The notes beneath the pieces were generated by a model. That model saw nothing but the letters and a program-made list of their open reading frames with translations, did no database searches and was not told the DNA's origin. From Ancylobacter novellus (GTDB lineage: Bacteria; Pseudomonadota; Alphaproteobacteria; Rhizobiales; Methylopilaceae), in contig QFPN01000007.1 of NCBI GenBank assembly GCA_003241695.1, positions 1 through 64,000 on the forward strand: a stretch of 64,000 nt of DNA, given 5' to 3'. Positions 42,871 through 52,389 of this stretch are shown here, piece by piece (position 1 is the first letter of the stretch; each line of letters opens with the position of its first letter). The position numbers were made by a program, and so were the translations under genes.

Positions 42871-44166
42871 ATGGCCAACGTGGTGGTCGTCGGCGCCCAG
42901 TGGGGCGATGAGGGCAAGGGCAAGATCGTCGACTGGCTGTCGGAGAAAGCCGACGTCGTCGTGCGCTTCCAGGGCGGCCACAACGCCGGCCACACGCTCG
43001 TCATCGGCGGCAACGTCTACAAGCTCAGCCTTCTGCCCTCCGGCGTCGTGCGGCCCGACAAGCTCTCGATCATCGGCAACGGCGTGGTGGTGGACCCGCA
43101 TGCGCTCGCCTCCGAGATCGAGAAGCTGAAAGGTCAGGGCGTCGTCCTCACCCCCGACAACCTCAAGGTCGCGGACAACGCGACGCTGATCCTGTCGGTC
43201 CACCGCGAGCTCGACGCTCTGCGCGAAGAGGGCGCGCCGGACGGCACAAAGATCGGCACCACCAAGCGCGGCATCGGCCCGGCCTATGAGGACAAGGTGG
43301 GCCGCCGCGCGATCCGCCTGCGCGACCTCGCCAACCTCCCGACGCTCGGGCCGAAGATCGAGCGGCTGCTCAGCCACCACAACGCGCTCCGCCGCGGCTT
43401 CGGCCTGCCCGAGCTGACCGTGCAGGCGATCTATGACGAGCTCGCGAGCGCGGCGCCGAAGGTTCTGCCCTATGTCGACGCCGTGTGGGAGATCCTCGAC
43501 GAGCGCGTGCGCGCCGGCGAGCGCATCCTGTTCGAGGGTGCGCAAGGGGCGCTGCTCGACGTCGACCACGGCACCTATCCGTTCGTGACGTCGTCCAACA
43601 CCTGCGCTGGCCAGGCCGCGACGGGCTCCGGCCTCGGGCCGAGCGCCATCGGCTACGTGCTCGGCATCGCCAAGGCCTACACCACGCGCGTCGGCGAGGG
43701 GCCGTTCCCGACCGAGCTGACCGACGAGATCGGCCGCCGCCTCGGCGAGCGCGGTCACGAGTTCGGCACCGTCACGGGCCGCCCGCGCCGCTGCGGCTGG
43801 CTCGACGCGGTGGCGCTGCGCCAGACCGCGCGCATTTCGGGCATCGACGGCATCGCGCTGACCAAGCTCGACGTGCTGGACGGCCTGCCGGAGATCAAGG
43901 TCTGCGTGGCCTACGAGCTCGACGGCGAGACCATCCAGCGCCTGCCCGCGAGCCAGGGGGCGCAGTCCCGCATCCGCCCGGTCTACGAGACCATCGAGGG
44001 CTGGTCCGGGCCGACCGCGGGGGCGCGCTCCTGGGCCGACCTGCCGGCGCAGGCGGTGAAATACGTTCGCCGCGTCGAGGAACTGATCGGCTGCCCGATC
44101 ACGCTGGTCTCGACCTCGCCCGAACGGGACGACACGATACTGGTCGCCGACCCCTTCGAGGACTGA
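42871..44166 (+). CDS. purA: Adenylosuccinate synthase
   Basis: A 431-residue GTP-dependent enzyme converting IMP and aspartate to adenylosuccinate, the first step of AMP synthesis from IMP. It shows the N-terminal phosphate loop GAQWGDEGKGKIVDWL, the GGHNAGHTLVIGG block, TKRGIGPAYEDK and the GTP-site TKLDVLDGL. The length is usual. GAGG precedes the ATG. The leader contains a strong terminator hairpin that could regulate it. Confidence 0.98.
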   Translation: MANVVVVGAQWGDEGKGKIVDWLSEKADVVVRFQGGHNAGHTLVIGGNVYKLSLLPSGVVRPDKLSIIGNGVVVDPHALASEIEKLKGQGVVLTPDNLKVADNATLILSVHRELDALREEGAPDGTKIGTTKRGIGPAYEDKVGRRAIRLRDLANLPTLGPKIERLLSHHNALRRGFGLPELTVQAIYDELASAAPKVLPYVDAVWEILDERVRAGERILFEGAQGALLDVDHGTYPFVTSSNTCAGQAATGSGLGPSAIGYVLGIAKAYTTRVGEGPFPTELTDEIGRRLGERGHEFGTVTGRPRRCGWLDAVALRQTARISGIDGIALTKLDVLDGLPEIKVCVAYELDGETIQRLPASQGAQSRIRPVYETIEGWSGPTAGARSWADLPAQAVKYVRRVEELIGCPITLVSTSPERDDTILVADPFED

Positions 44167-44245
44167 AGAGACGTCGCTCAAGACCTTGGGGGGCGTGTCT
44201 TTCCCGCCCTCGACGGGGCGCCGGGCCTAGCTTATGTCGTAACCC

Positions 44246-45691
44246 ATGGCCGATTATTTCCCAGTCCTCTCGCGCGCGATCGCGGGGCTCGAGAACAACA
44301 CGGGCGAGGCGCGGCGCGCCGTCTACGAACGCGCCAGGGCCGCGATCGTCCGTCAGTTGCGGGCGATCGAGCCGCCGCTCTCGGAAGAGGACATCTCGCG
44401 CGAGCGCATGCAGCTCGAGGAGGCGATCCGCAAGATCGAGGCGAACGCCGGCGGCGCCCCTGCGGCGCCGGCCCAGCCCCGGCCTCAGCCGCCGGCGGCC
44501 GCGAACGCTCCGGCGAAGTCCGCAGGTCCGGAGGCGCCTCGGGTCGGCGCTCCGGAAGCGGCTGCGGTCGCGTCCGGCCCGGCTCCCGCGGCTAAGGGAC
44601 CGGCCAAGGCTCCCGAGGCCCGGCCGGGTCCCGCCCCTGCGCAGTCGCGGCCCGCGGCGCGCGCCGACGGGCGGCCCATCATCCAGGCGGGCGGCGCCGC
44701 GAAGCAGGCGTCCGGCTCGAAGCGCTCCGGTCCGCTGGTCGCGCTCGCGGCGCTCGCCGTGATCGCGGTCGGCGCCGGGCTGTTCGCGGCGCGCGGCCAC
44801 ATCGTGGGACTGTTCGGCGGAGGCTCCTCGACGCCTCAGCAGGAAGCGACCGCGCCGTCCGCGCAAGCGAAGCCCGAGGAGCAGGCCGCGACGGAGCCTG
44901 CCGCCAACGGAAAGAGCGACGACCGCCTGCCGCAGGACGGCGCTCCCGCCGCTCCGGCGGCGGACGGCGGCGCGGCGTCGCCGCCTGCGCAGCAGCCGCC
45001 GCCCGAACAGGAGGTCGCGCGCGCCCCCGACGCGACCGCTCCGCAGCCGGCCCCCGCGGCGCAGCCCGCGCAGCCGACCGAGAGCGCGCAGCCCGCGCCG
45101 TCGCAGTCCGGTCCGCTCGTGGCCCAGCGCGCCGTGCTCTACGAGGAAGGCCCCAACCAGCAGTCCGGCGAGGCGGTTTCCGGAACCGTGACGTGGCGCA
45201 CGGAATCGGTCAGCGGCGGCCCGAACCAGCCGCTCGAGACGGCCCTGCGCGGCGACGTCGAGATCCCCGGCCGCAACCTGCGCGCCACCATCACGATCCG
45301 CCGCAACGCCGACGCCACGCTGCCGGCGAGCCACACGATCGAGATCCAGTTCACCCTGCCGGAAGACTTCCCGAACGCCGGCGTCGCCAACGTTCCCGGC
45401 GTGCTGATGAAGGCCGACGAGGCGGCGCGCGGCGCGGCGGTGTCGGGCCTGTCGGTGCGAGTCACCAGCGGCTTCTTCCTGATCGGCCTGTCGAACGTCG
45501 AGACCGAGCGCTCGGTCAACGAGCAGCTTCTGCGCGACCGCGGCTGGATCGACATTCCGATCCTCTACGACAACGGCCGCCGCGCGGTTCTCACGCTGGA
45601 GAAGGGCACTCCCGGGACCCAGGCGTTCCAGGACGCCTTCTCGGCGTGGCGCAGCGCTTCAGCGTCGGCTCCGGCGCCGGCCGCGCCCTGA
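44246..45691 (+). CDS. Ala/Pro-rich membrane protein downstream of purA
   Basis: A 481-residue protein with three parts. A helical N-terminus (MADYFPVLSRAIAGLENNTG ... about 65 residues) carries a family-wide pattern seen beside purA in Hyphomicrobiales. A long Ala/Pro-rich low-complexity stretch is interrupted by one membrane helix (LVALAALAVIAVGAGLFAA near residue 165). A folded C-terminal domain (about 300-475) has beta-rich blocks FTLPEDFPNAGVANVPGVLM and RGWIDIPILYDNGRRAVLTLEKG. It is probably anchored with the C-terminus in the periplasm. Function unknown. Confidence 0.8.
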   Translation: MADYFPVLSRAIAGLENNTGEARRAVYERARAAIVRQLRAIEPPLSEEDISRERMQLEEAIRKIEANAGGAPAAPAQPRPQPPAAANAPAKSAGPEAPRVGAPEAAAVASGPAPAAKGPAKAPEARPGPAPAQSRPAARADGRPIIQAGGAAKQASGSKRSGPLVALAALAVIAVGAGLFAARGHIVGLFGGGSSTPQQEATAPSAQAKPEEQAATEPAANGKSDDRLPQDGAPAAPAADGGAASPPAQQPPPEQEVARAPDATAPQPAPAAQPAQPTESAQPAPSQSGPLVAQRAVLYEEGPNQQSGEAVSGTVTWRTESVSGGPNQPLETALRGDVEIPGRNLRATITIRRNADATLPASHTIEIQFTLPEDFPNAGVANVPGVLMKADEAARGAAVSGLSVRVTSGFFLIGLSNVETERSVNEQLLRDRGWIDIPILYDNGRRAVLTLEKGTPGTQAFQDAFSAWRSASASAPAPAAP

Positions 45692-45719
45692 GACCGCCTT
45701 CGGCATGCGTCGCCGTCGT

Positions 45720-45810
45720 CGTCATTCCCGGCGAAGCCGGGTATCCACGACTTCCCTCAGCATGACGCTCTATGATCACGTCGTGGATGCCCGCGAAAAC
45801 GCGGGCATAA
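45720..45810. repeat. Dispersed intergenic repeat (GTCATTCCCGGC type)
   Basis: GTCATTCCCGGCGAAGCCGGGTATCCACGACTT at one end is mirrored by GTCGTGGATGCCCGCGAAAACGCGGGCATAACGG at the other. It is related to the outer repeat at 27309-27575 and separates two convergent operons. Confidence 0.6.
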
Positions 45811-45883
45811 CGGCCCGTTCGCGGGTCGGGGCGCCGTTTCCGGACAGGCTCTGAGGCGAGGGTCCTCCGCAAGGCCATGCGCT

Positions 45884-46540
45884 CTACGACGGCGCGCCGC
45901 CTCGCGCCGCAGCCGCCTCGCGCAGCAGGGAGACGAGCGCGGCGGGCGAGGGCAGGTCCTCGCTCACGAAGACGAGGCGCCCGTCCGGATCGACCAGATA
46001 GGCGCGCGCGTCGTGGACGTCGTAGTCCTTGCCGCGGCCCTGCAGCGCGTCGAGCAGGGGGCCGAGCTCGGGGAGGGCGGGCACCCCCGCGCGCCAACCC
46101 GGCGTCGCGCCGGCGTCCCGCAGCCATGCGGCGAGCTTCGCCGGATCGTCCCCGAGCGCGTCGACGCTGACCGACAGCAGCCGGGCCTCGACGCCCTCCT
46201 TCGCCGCGAGCGCCTGCGCCTCGCGGAAGATCGCGCCCTGCAGCGGGCAGGTGGTCGTGCAGCCCGCGAACATGAGCTGCACGACGGTGAAGCCGCCTGT
46301 CGTCAGCTCCGACAGCCGACGTTCTGAACCGTCGTCGAGGCGCAGCGTCGCCTCGGGCAAGGCGCGCGCCGGGCGGACGGGGCCGAACGGCAGGTCGTGG
46401 CCGCCGGCCGCGCGGGGCTCGGCCGCGCCCGGCAGCACGGGCAGGGGGGCGGGCGCGCTCCCCTTCAGCGCGATGAAGCCCGCTCCTCCCGCCGCGAGCA
46501 GGAGAGCGGCCGCCGCGGCGAGCCGGCCGGCGCGCCTCAT
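45884..46540 (-). CDS. SCO1/SenC family copper chaperone
   Basis: A 218-residue membrane-anchored periplasmic protein with a thioredoxin-like fold. It has an N-terminal helix (residues about 7-25) and the copper-binding CTTTC pair (Cys94, Cys98, followed by Pro) and His176 in DYDVHDARAYLVDP. SCO proteins deliver copper to cytochrome oxidase CuA, and in Streptomyces to the radical copper oxidase GlxA. Its ATG overlaps the stop of the cytochrome gene by four bases, and that gene is coupled in turn to a galactose-oxidase-like protein. Copper loading of that oxidase is therefore the likely job (inference). Confidence 0.9.
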   Translation of the reverse strand: MRRAGRLAAAAALLLAAGGAGFIALKGSAPAPLPVLPGAAEPRAAGGHDLPFGPVRPARALPEATLRLDDGSERRLSELTTGGFTVVQLMFAGCTTTCPLQGAIFREAQALAAKEGVEARLLSVSVDALGDDPAKLAAWLRDAGATPGWRAGVPALPELGPLLDALQGRGKDYDVHDARAYLVDPDGRLVFVSEDLPSPAALVSLLREAAAARGGAPS

Positions 46541-46983
46541 CGGCCGCTCGTCCAGCGCCAGAGCGCGTCGCAGTCGGCGTCGGACAGCGCGAAACGCGGC
46601 ATCACGCGGCTCACCGTGACCAAGCTCGGATCGACCCCGTCGCGCAGCATGCGGCAGAAGCTCTCCCTGTCATAGACCGTCATCGCGCCGCCGCTCCGCC
46701 GCCTTCCGATCGCGAGCGTCGAGCCGTCGAGCGGGGCGATCCCGATCCGGCCGCCGCCCGAGCCCTCGTGGCAGTTGACGCAGCGCGAGGCGGAAGCCGG
46801 CAGCGCGACGCCCGTGCCGGCGATCGTGGCGGGCATGGAGAGATAGCCGTGGTAGAGCGCGTAGCCCTTGGCCCACGGCCAGACCGCAACGGCGGCGGCC
46901 ATCAGGATCGTGGCGGCCGCGACGGCGATGACGGCCCCGAGCCGGCGCCCGCGCGCGGCGGGCGCCGCAGGCGGCGCCGTCAT
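46537..46983 (-). CDS. Membrane-anchored monohaem cytochrome c
   Basis: A 148-residue protein. One N-terminal membrane helix (about residues 14-38) leads to a periplasmic cytochrome c domain with CVNCH (Cys68, Cys71, His72) and a distal methionine candidate in VSRVMPRFALSDADCDALW. Its start overlaps the stop of the large oxidase gene (ATGA), and its stop overlaps the SCO start, so all three are translated in coupled fashion. It probably takes electrons from the two-haem domain of the large protein. Confidence 0.88.
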   Translation of the reverse strand: MTAPPAAPAARGRRLGAVIAVAAATILMAAAVAVWPWAKGYALYHGYLSMPATIAGTGVALPASASRCVNCHEGSGGGRIGIAPLDGSTLAIGRRRSGGAMTVYDRESFCRMLRDGVDPSLVTVSRVMPRFALSDADCDALWRWTSGR

Positions 46984-49900
46984 TGCGGCCCGATCTCTCG
47001 CAGATAGTCGGCGAGGCGGGCGACGTCGGCGTCGTTCGCCCTGACGTTCGAATGCCCGCGGACCGCCGCCTCGAGCGTCGGCGCGGAGCCGTCGTGCAGA
47101 TAGGGCGCGGTCGCCCACACGCCGCGCAGCGTCGGCACGTCAATCTTGGTCAGCGGTGCGCCGAGGCGCGAGCCGGACGAGGGCTTGATCGTGCCGACGT
47201 CGCGCATCCGGGCGGCGTCCTTGCTGTTCGTCATCGCCGCGCCCGAGTGGCAGTTGGCGCAGGCGAGGCGGTCGAACACGGCCTTGCCCGCGAGGCCGTT
47301 CGCCGACAGGCTTCCGTCCGCGTTCGCATAGGGGCTCCGCGGCTCCGCGGAGAGCGACTTCAGATAGGCGGCGAGGGCGTCGAGCTCCGGGCTCAGCCCC
47401 GCCTTGCTGTCGCCGAGCGGCTGGCTGCGCGTGCCGGCGAAGAACAGCGCGTCCGGCATCAGGCCCGTGCCGCCCGCGAGCGAGCGCATCTGGCCCTCGA
47501 AGTCCTGAACCTCGTCGAAATTCGCGCTCCAGTGCAGGTTGCCCTGGCCCATGCCGCGCTTGCCGAGCAGCGTCGGCGTGTTGCGCAGACCCTCGCCCGA
47601 GCTGGTGAAGTCCCACGTCCGGCCGTCGCCTTCGGCGTTGTCGTGGCAGGAGGCGCAGCTGATGTAGCCGTCGCGGGCGATGCGGGTGTCGGCGGCGTCG
47701 TAGAAGATCTGCTTGCCGAGCAGGACCTGGGCCCCGAGCTTGTCCTTCTTGACGGTCGGCACGGTGGCGAGGATGTCGACCTCCTTGCGTCCCTGGGTCG
47801 TCAGCTTGCGCAGGTCGACGATCGAGACCGTGCGGTCCATGAAATTGCCGACCAGCAGCGTCGCGCCGTCAGGCGTCAGCGTGAGGGTCTGGGGCGCGCG
47901 GCCGACGCGGAATCGGAAGATCTCCCGCCGACCCGCCGGGTCGAGCACCGCGACCTCGCGGCTGGTCGGAAGCGCGACGAAGAGGTAGGCGCCGGTCGGA
48001 TGGATCGCGACCGCGGCGGCGACGCCCGAATTGTCGACGTCGATGCGGGAGGACAGGTCCTCCTTGCCCGTCGCGAGGTCGACGCGCGACACGATCGCCC
48101 GCACCGTGTTCTGGAAGTTGAGGCCCTCGCCGCTGCGCAGCGCGCCGCGGAAGACGTTGTCCTGCTTGGAGGGCGCCCAGGCGGAACGGCCGTCCGGCGT
48201 GATGGCGGCGGCGCCGAGATAGTTCGGGACGCCGCGCCCGCTGACGGTGGTGTCGACCTGGTCTGACGGGCCGAGGACGATGGTCCGCTCGACCGCCCCC
48301 GCGAGGTTCACGACCCGGATCTCGCCACCCACGGGGCCGCCGGCCGCGCCCGTGGTCGCCACCGTGGCGGTGTTCTCGCCCGGCAGCGGCGGGGTCACAA
48401 AGCGGGACACGTAGGCGAGCGTGCTGTCGGCGTTGACCGAGACATGGCGCGGCGACGGGCCGACCTCCGCGGTTCCCCAGTCCTCGCCGTTCGGGCCGAG
48501 CAGCATGACGCGGCCGAGCGCCTCGAGCGTCGCGACGACCTGCCCGCCGGCGAGGCGCGCGAGGCCATAGGGCCGCGAGCCGGCCGGCAGCGCGATCGTC
48601 CTTTCGACCTGTAGCGCGTTCGCGTCGATGACGCTGATCGTGGCGCTGTCGCGGTTCGCGACCCAGACCTTGCCCTGCGGCGTCACCAGCACGCCCTGCG
48701 GCGACTGGCCGACGGCGATTTCGGCGATCCGCTGCCTCGACCCGATGGCGATGACCGCGACGCTGTCGTTGTCGGGGTTCGAGATCCAGAGCCGGCCCGC
48801 GCCGGACGACCGCGCCTCGAAGCCCGACGTGGAGCTCGCGCCGCCGCGCAGGTCGGCGGTCGACGGCTCGTAGACCGACTGGTCGAAGAGATAGGTGGTC
48901 TGCCGCCCGTCGGCCGCGCGGATCGTCAGAACCGCGCCGTAGACGCCGGGCTTGTCGTAGACGTGCTTCGCGGACGGCGCCGGCCGGAACGGCGTCGCCC
49001 TCGTGCCGTCGCCGAAATTCCAGCGGTAGGTCGCGCCCTCGCCGTTGAGGATCGTCGCCGCGTATTTGACTTGGGCGCCGACCTTGGCCGGACGCACGGG
49101 AAGCGCGGCGACTTCGGGCGTCAGCCGCGTCACGGACCAGTCGAACGAGGCGCGCGCGGAAAGGCCGGACGGATCGGTCGCGGTCACGGCGGAGGAGAAG
49201 CCGCCGCCCGCGGTCGGAACGCCCGAGACGACGCCGGTCGCCGGGTCGATCGCGAGGCCCGGCGGCAGCCCTTCCGCCGCGAAGACGAGCGTGTCGCCGT
49301 CCGGATCCGTCGCCGTGAGGGCGAGCGTCAGCTCGACCCCGACGCGCGCCGTCTGCGCTCCCGGCGAAACCAGGCTCGGCGCGCCGTTGGCCACGCCTCC
49401 GAAGGCCTGGAACTCGGCGATGCTGAGATAGGCCCGCACGGTGGACTGGACGCGCAGGAAGCGCGCGGTTCCGTGGAGGGCCACGTCGATGAAGTCGGTG
49501 ACGTTCGACGCGCCGTAGGACCGCTTCGCGACCGATGGATCGGCCATGAGGTCGGCGAGGCTCCGGCCCGACATGTCGGCGTCGGAGGCGAGCACGGTGA
49601 GGTTCTGCGCCTGGTCGGCGCAGCAGTCCGAGCGCCGCCAGATCCGCACGAAGTCGACGCGCATCCGCCGGCCGAGATCGACCTGCCACCACGGATTGTC
49701 CTCGAGCTCGGTGTGCGACACCGAGCCGGCGCCGAAGGAGCCGTTGAGGCCGCCGTCGACCGCGCGGTCGGCCGTTCCGCCCGAGAACACGGAGGATTGC
49801 GCGGCCGGCCTGCCCTGCGCGACGTTGGTCGCCGAGGGCGCCTCTCCCGAGAACAGCTCCGAGACCGGCACGGCGGCGAAGCCGGGGTCGCCCGGCCGCT

Positions 49901-52037
49901 GCCAGGCGAGCCGCATCACGCCGGCCCCGCCGCTGTTGAAATATTCGAGAAACACGTCGTAGTCGGCGCCGGCCGCGAGTTCGACCTGGCCTTCGTCGTC
50001 GGTCGCGCCGTGCTGGGTCCAGTTGTCGACCACGAGCTTGCCGCCGATCCAGAGCCGCACGCCGTCGTCGGAGGTGGTGCGGAAGCGCGTGACGCCGCCG
50101 CGGCTCGCGCGGAGCTTGCCGGTCCAGCGGGCGGAGAACACCGCGGGCACGTTCGGGCCGGGGCTGCCCGTTCCGAAGTCGAAGTCGACCGCCTCGCGCC
50201 GCGTGAGCGCCGGAGAGCCGGCGAGGTTCGCGTTCGAGAAATACTGGCCGAGCAGGCCGTCGCCGGCGCCGAGCGGCGGGTCCACCACGACGAGGAAGTC
50301 GGTCGAGACCGACTGGTCGCCGAGGGTCGCGACGAGCGAGGCCTGATAGGTGCCGACGCTCGCCGGCGAACCGGTGATCGCGCCGGTGAGCGGATCGACC
50401 GACAGTCCGTCCGGCAGGCCGAGGCCCGAGAAGCGGGCGAGGGTCGATTTCCGCGTCGCCTTGGGCTGGACAGAGACCGTCCCGCCCGCCACCGTCAGCA
50501 CGGCCTCCGGCGCGACCATGTCCGCGACGCCGTTGACGTCGACCCGCACGATCTTCGCGACCGAGGGAACGCCGGCCGCGTCGAGCGCGAACAGCATCCA
50601 GTAGCCTGGCAGCAGGTAGCCGGCGTTGCTCGGCGTCTCGACCCGATAGTTGTTCGCGCCGGTCTGGGAGAAGGCGAGCGACAGGCGGCGTTGGTCGGTG
50701 TTCACCGTATGGGTGGTCGCTCCCATGCGCACGAGCGAGAAGGCGGCGACCGGGCGGTCGGTCGAGACCGAGAAGGCGCGGCCGTGAACGAGCGCGTCCG
50801 GCGCCGAGACGAGCGCCGGCCGGGGCGCGGGGTCGCCGTTCCGGTCGAACAGATAGCCGGGCGAATAGAGCTGGAGGTCCGGATGGTTCGATGTGCAGGC
50901 GCCGCACAGCCCGCCGCCGCCCGAAAGCACCCGCCCGTCCGGCAGCAGCAGCGCGATCGAATGGTAGTTGCGGCCGACCGCGATCGGCGCCGTCGTTCGG
51001 AACAGGCCGGTCTTCGGATCCCAGACCTCGGTGACGAGGACGGAGTTCGTGTCCTGGAAACTCGCCGCGTAGGTCTGGCCGCCGATCAGCATCACCTTGC
51101 CGTCCGGCAGGACGACGGTGTTGTGATAGGCGCGCGGATAGATCATCGGCGGCAGCTTGGTCACCGCCGGCGTGCCGGTGCGGATGTCGATGTCGTAGGC
51201 GCGGTCGCTCGCGGCCGAGCCGCTGTAGGTCGGGCTGCCGCCAGTCTTCAGGATGCGCCCGGCGTCGTACATCAGCGCGTTGCCCGAGGTCGCGTATTCG
51301 TCGTCGCCGCGCCGGCCGGCGATCTTCACCTCGCCCGAGCCGGTCGTGTCGATCCAGCGCATGGTGGGATGCGGCGCGGCGTAGAGCACGCGGCCGTTGC
51401 CGCCGGGGATCACGACGTAGTGGCTGTCGCGCCCGGTGGACGACAGGTCGTTCGGCGAGGTCATGCCTTCCGAGATGATCCCCGGAGCGGCGCGCCAGCC
51501 GCCGGAGGGCGTCCAGATCTCGCCGTCCTTGCGGCCGGCGTCGTTGCTCCAGGACCCGCCGATCGTGAGCACCGAGCCGTCGGCCAGGATCGTGTTGCCG
51601 TTGTAGCCGCGCGGCGTGACCATGTTCTGCACGCGGGTGAAGGAGCGCGCGTCCGGGTCGTAGAGGCTGGTGACGGGCGCGTTCGAGCCGCCGTTCACGA
51701 GCAGCCTGCCGTCGGCCAGCAGCGTCGTCCCGGTGCAGAACATGTTGTGCCCGACGGTCGCGTCCTGGCGGACGTTGGCGAGCGTCGCGGGATCGAACAG
51801 CGTCGCTTTGACGGTTCCGTTCGAGGCGAAGCTGAACTCGCCGTCGGCCGACCAGAGCAGAACCTTGCCGTTCTTGAGCACGGCGCCCGAGGACGGCACG
51901 AGCGGCAGGCTGACGAGCCCGCCCCACTGGCCGACCACGTTCTCGTTGGCCGCCAAGGCCGCGCCCGGCGAAAACAGGCAAGCCGCAGCGAGAACGCCGG
52001 CTGCGAACGATCCGATACCCTCCCGAAAGACCGCCAT
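46980..52037 (-). CDS. Galactose oxidase-like copper radical oxidase fused to a two-haem cytochrome c domain
   Basis: A 1685-residue exported protein (signal peptide to about residue 30). Residues about 35-505 form a kelch/AA5 oxidase keeping every galactose-oxidase copper-site residue: Cys101 (FCTG), Tyr145 (RGYNGN), Trp163 (GGSW), Tyr358-His359 (YHS) and His443 (THTVNTDQRR). Then come an Ig-like segment (506-585), PA14 (592-730), F5/8 type C discoidin (735-880), a cadherin/He_PIG-like Ig (885-970), PKD (985-1050) and a YVTN beta-propeller (1078-1410). A MauG/CcpA-like domain with haem sites Cys1461-His1465 and Cys1593-His1597 ends the protein. The oxidase would reduce oxygen to peroxide. 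The haems could take electrons or consume the peroxide. Coupled to cytochrome c and SCO genes. Confidence 0.92.
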   Translation of the reverse strand: MAVFREGIGSFAAGVLAAACLFSPGAALAANENVVGQWGGLVSLPLVPSSGAVLKNGKVLLWSADGEFSFASNGTVKATLFDPATLANVRQDATVGHNMFCTGTTLLADGRLLVNGGSNAPVTSLYDPDARSFTRVQNMVTPRGYNGNTILADGSVLTIGGSWSNDAGRKDGEIWTPSGGWRAAPGIISEGMTSPNDLSSTGRDSHYVVIPGGNGRVLYAAPHPTMRWIDTTGSGEVKIAGRRGDDEYATSGNALMYDAGRILKTGGSPTYSGSAASDRAYDIDIRTGTPAVTKLPPMIYPRAYHNTVVLPDGKVMLIGGQTYAASFQDTNSVLVTEVWDPKTGLFRTTAPIAVGRNYHSIALLLPDGRVLSGGGGLCGACTSNHPDLQLYSPGYLFDRNGDPAPRPALVSAPDALVHGRAFSVSTDRPVAAFSLVRMGATTHTVNTDQRRLSLAFSQTGANNYRVETPSNAGYLLPGYWMLFALDAAGVPSVAKIVRVDVNGVADMVAPEAVLTVAGGTVSVQPKATRKSTLARFSGLGLPDGLSVDPLTGAITGSPASVGTYQASLVATLGDQSVSTDFLVVVDPPLGAGDGLLGQYFSNANLAGSPALTRREAVDFDFGTGSPGPNVPAVFSARWTGKLRASRGGVTRFRTTSDDGVRLWIGGKLVVDNWTQHGATDDEGQVELAAGADYDVFLEYFNSGGAGVMRLAWQRPGDPGFAAVPVSELFSGEAPSATNVAQGRPAAQSSVFSGGTADRAVDGGLNGSFGAGSVSHTELEDNPWWQVDLGRRMRVDFVRIWRRSDCCADQAQNLTVLASDADMSGRSLADLMADPSVAKRSYGASNVTDFIDVALHGTARFLRVQSTVRAYLSIAEFQAFGGVANGAPSLVSPGAQTARVGVELTLALTATDPDGDTLVFAAEGLPPGLAIDPATGVVSGVPTAGGGFSSAVTATDPSGLSARASFDWSVTRLTPEVAALPVRPAKVGAQVKYAATILNGEGATYRWNFGDGTRATPFRPAPSAKHVYDKPGVYGAVLTIRAADGRQTTYLFDQSVYEPSTADLRGGASSTSGFEARSSGAGRLWISNPDNDSVAVIAIGSRQRIAEIAVGQSPQGVLVTPQGKVWVANRDSATISVIDANALQVERTIALPAGSRPYGLARLAGGQVVATLEALGRVMLLGPNGEDWGTAEVGPSPRHVSVNADSTLAYVSRFVTPPLPGENTATVATTGAAGGPVGGEIRVVNLAGAVERTIVLGPSDQVDTTVSGRGVPNYLGAAAITPDGRSAWAPSKQDNVFRGALRSGEGLNFQNTVRAIVSRVDLATGKEDLSSRIDVDNSGVAAAVAIHPTGAYLFVALPTSREVAVLDPAGRREIFRFRVGRAPQTLTLTPDGATLLVGNFMDRTVSIVDLRKLTTQGRKEVDILATVPTVKKDKLGAQVLLGKQIFYDAADTRIARDGYISCASCHDNAEGDGRTWDFTSSGEGLRNTPTLLGKRGMGQGNLHWSANFDEVQDFEGQMRSLAGGTGLMPDALFFAGTRSQPLGDSKAGLSPELDALAAYLKSLSAEPRSPYANADGSLSANGLAGKAVFDRLACANCHSGAAMTNSKDAARMRDVGTIKPSSGSRLGAPLTKIDVPTLRGVWATAPYLHDGSAPTLEAAVRGHSNVRANDADVARLADYLREIGPQ

Positions 52038-52389
52038 CGTCCCAGCCTCGGCGCCGTCCGCTGTGTTCTCTCAAACGTTACAGCAATATTTTTGCAGCTT
52101 TGAATACATATTGGTTCCAATTGAGCCTGTTAATCTTAATTGGCAATTGGTTAAATCACGTAGTTTTGACGGTTACTCATATTTTTGATCATCTGATCAA
52201 TAGCGGGCGCCTTTCGTGCTCGCGCGGCGGACGCCGGAAACCGGTCCTCTGCGAGAAGGCTGCGGCGGCGCGTCGCAGGCCCGAAGAGTTCGGAACCGGC
52301 GCGCTCACGAACGCGTAATCGCCTCGTTCGATTGCGGGCGGCCGAATGGCGTGAGGCCGTTCCGGCTCCCGGCGCGCGAGGGGAAGCAT
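52038..52389. promoter_or_regulatory. AT-rich divergent promoter region
   Basis: Bases about 52070-52205 are markedly AT-rich against GC-rich surroundings. They carry CCAATT...AATTGG inverted blocks and CAATTGG (52117-52150), and a nearby TGATCATCTGATCA. The region lies between the oxidase operon and a divergent MFS gene and probably contains both promoters. No gene is visible here. Confidence 0.55.

Noticed and set aside
47869..52103. Very long open frames overlapping the oxidase gene (1401 codons on the minus strand, 1046 on the plus strand)
   Set aside because: They are Arg/Ala/Gly-rich shadows of a GC-rich gene. The chosen frame has signal peptide, catalytic motifs and haem sites.
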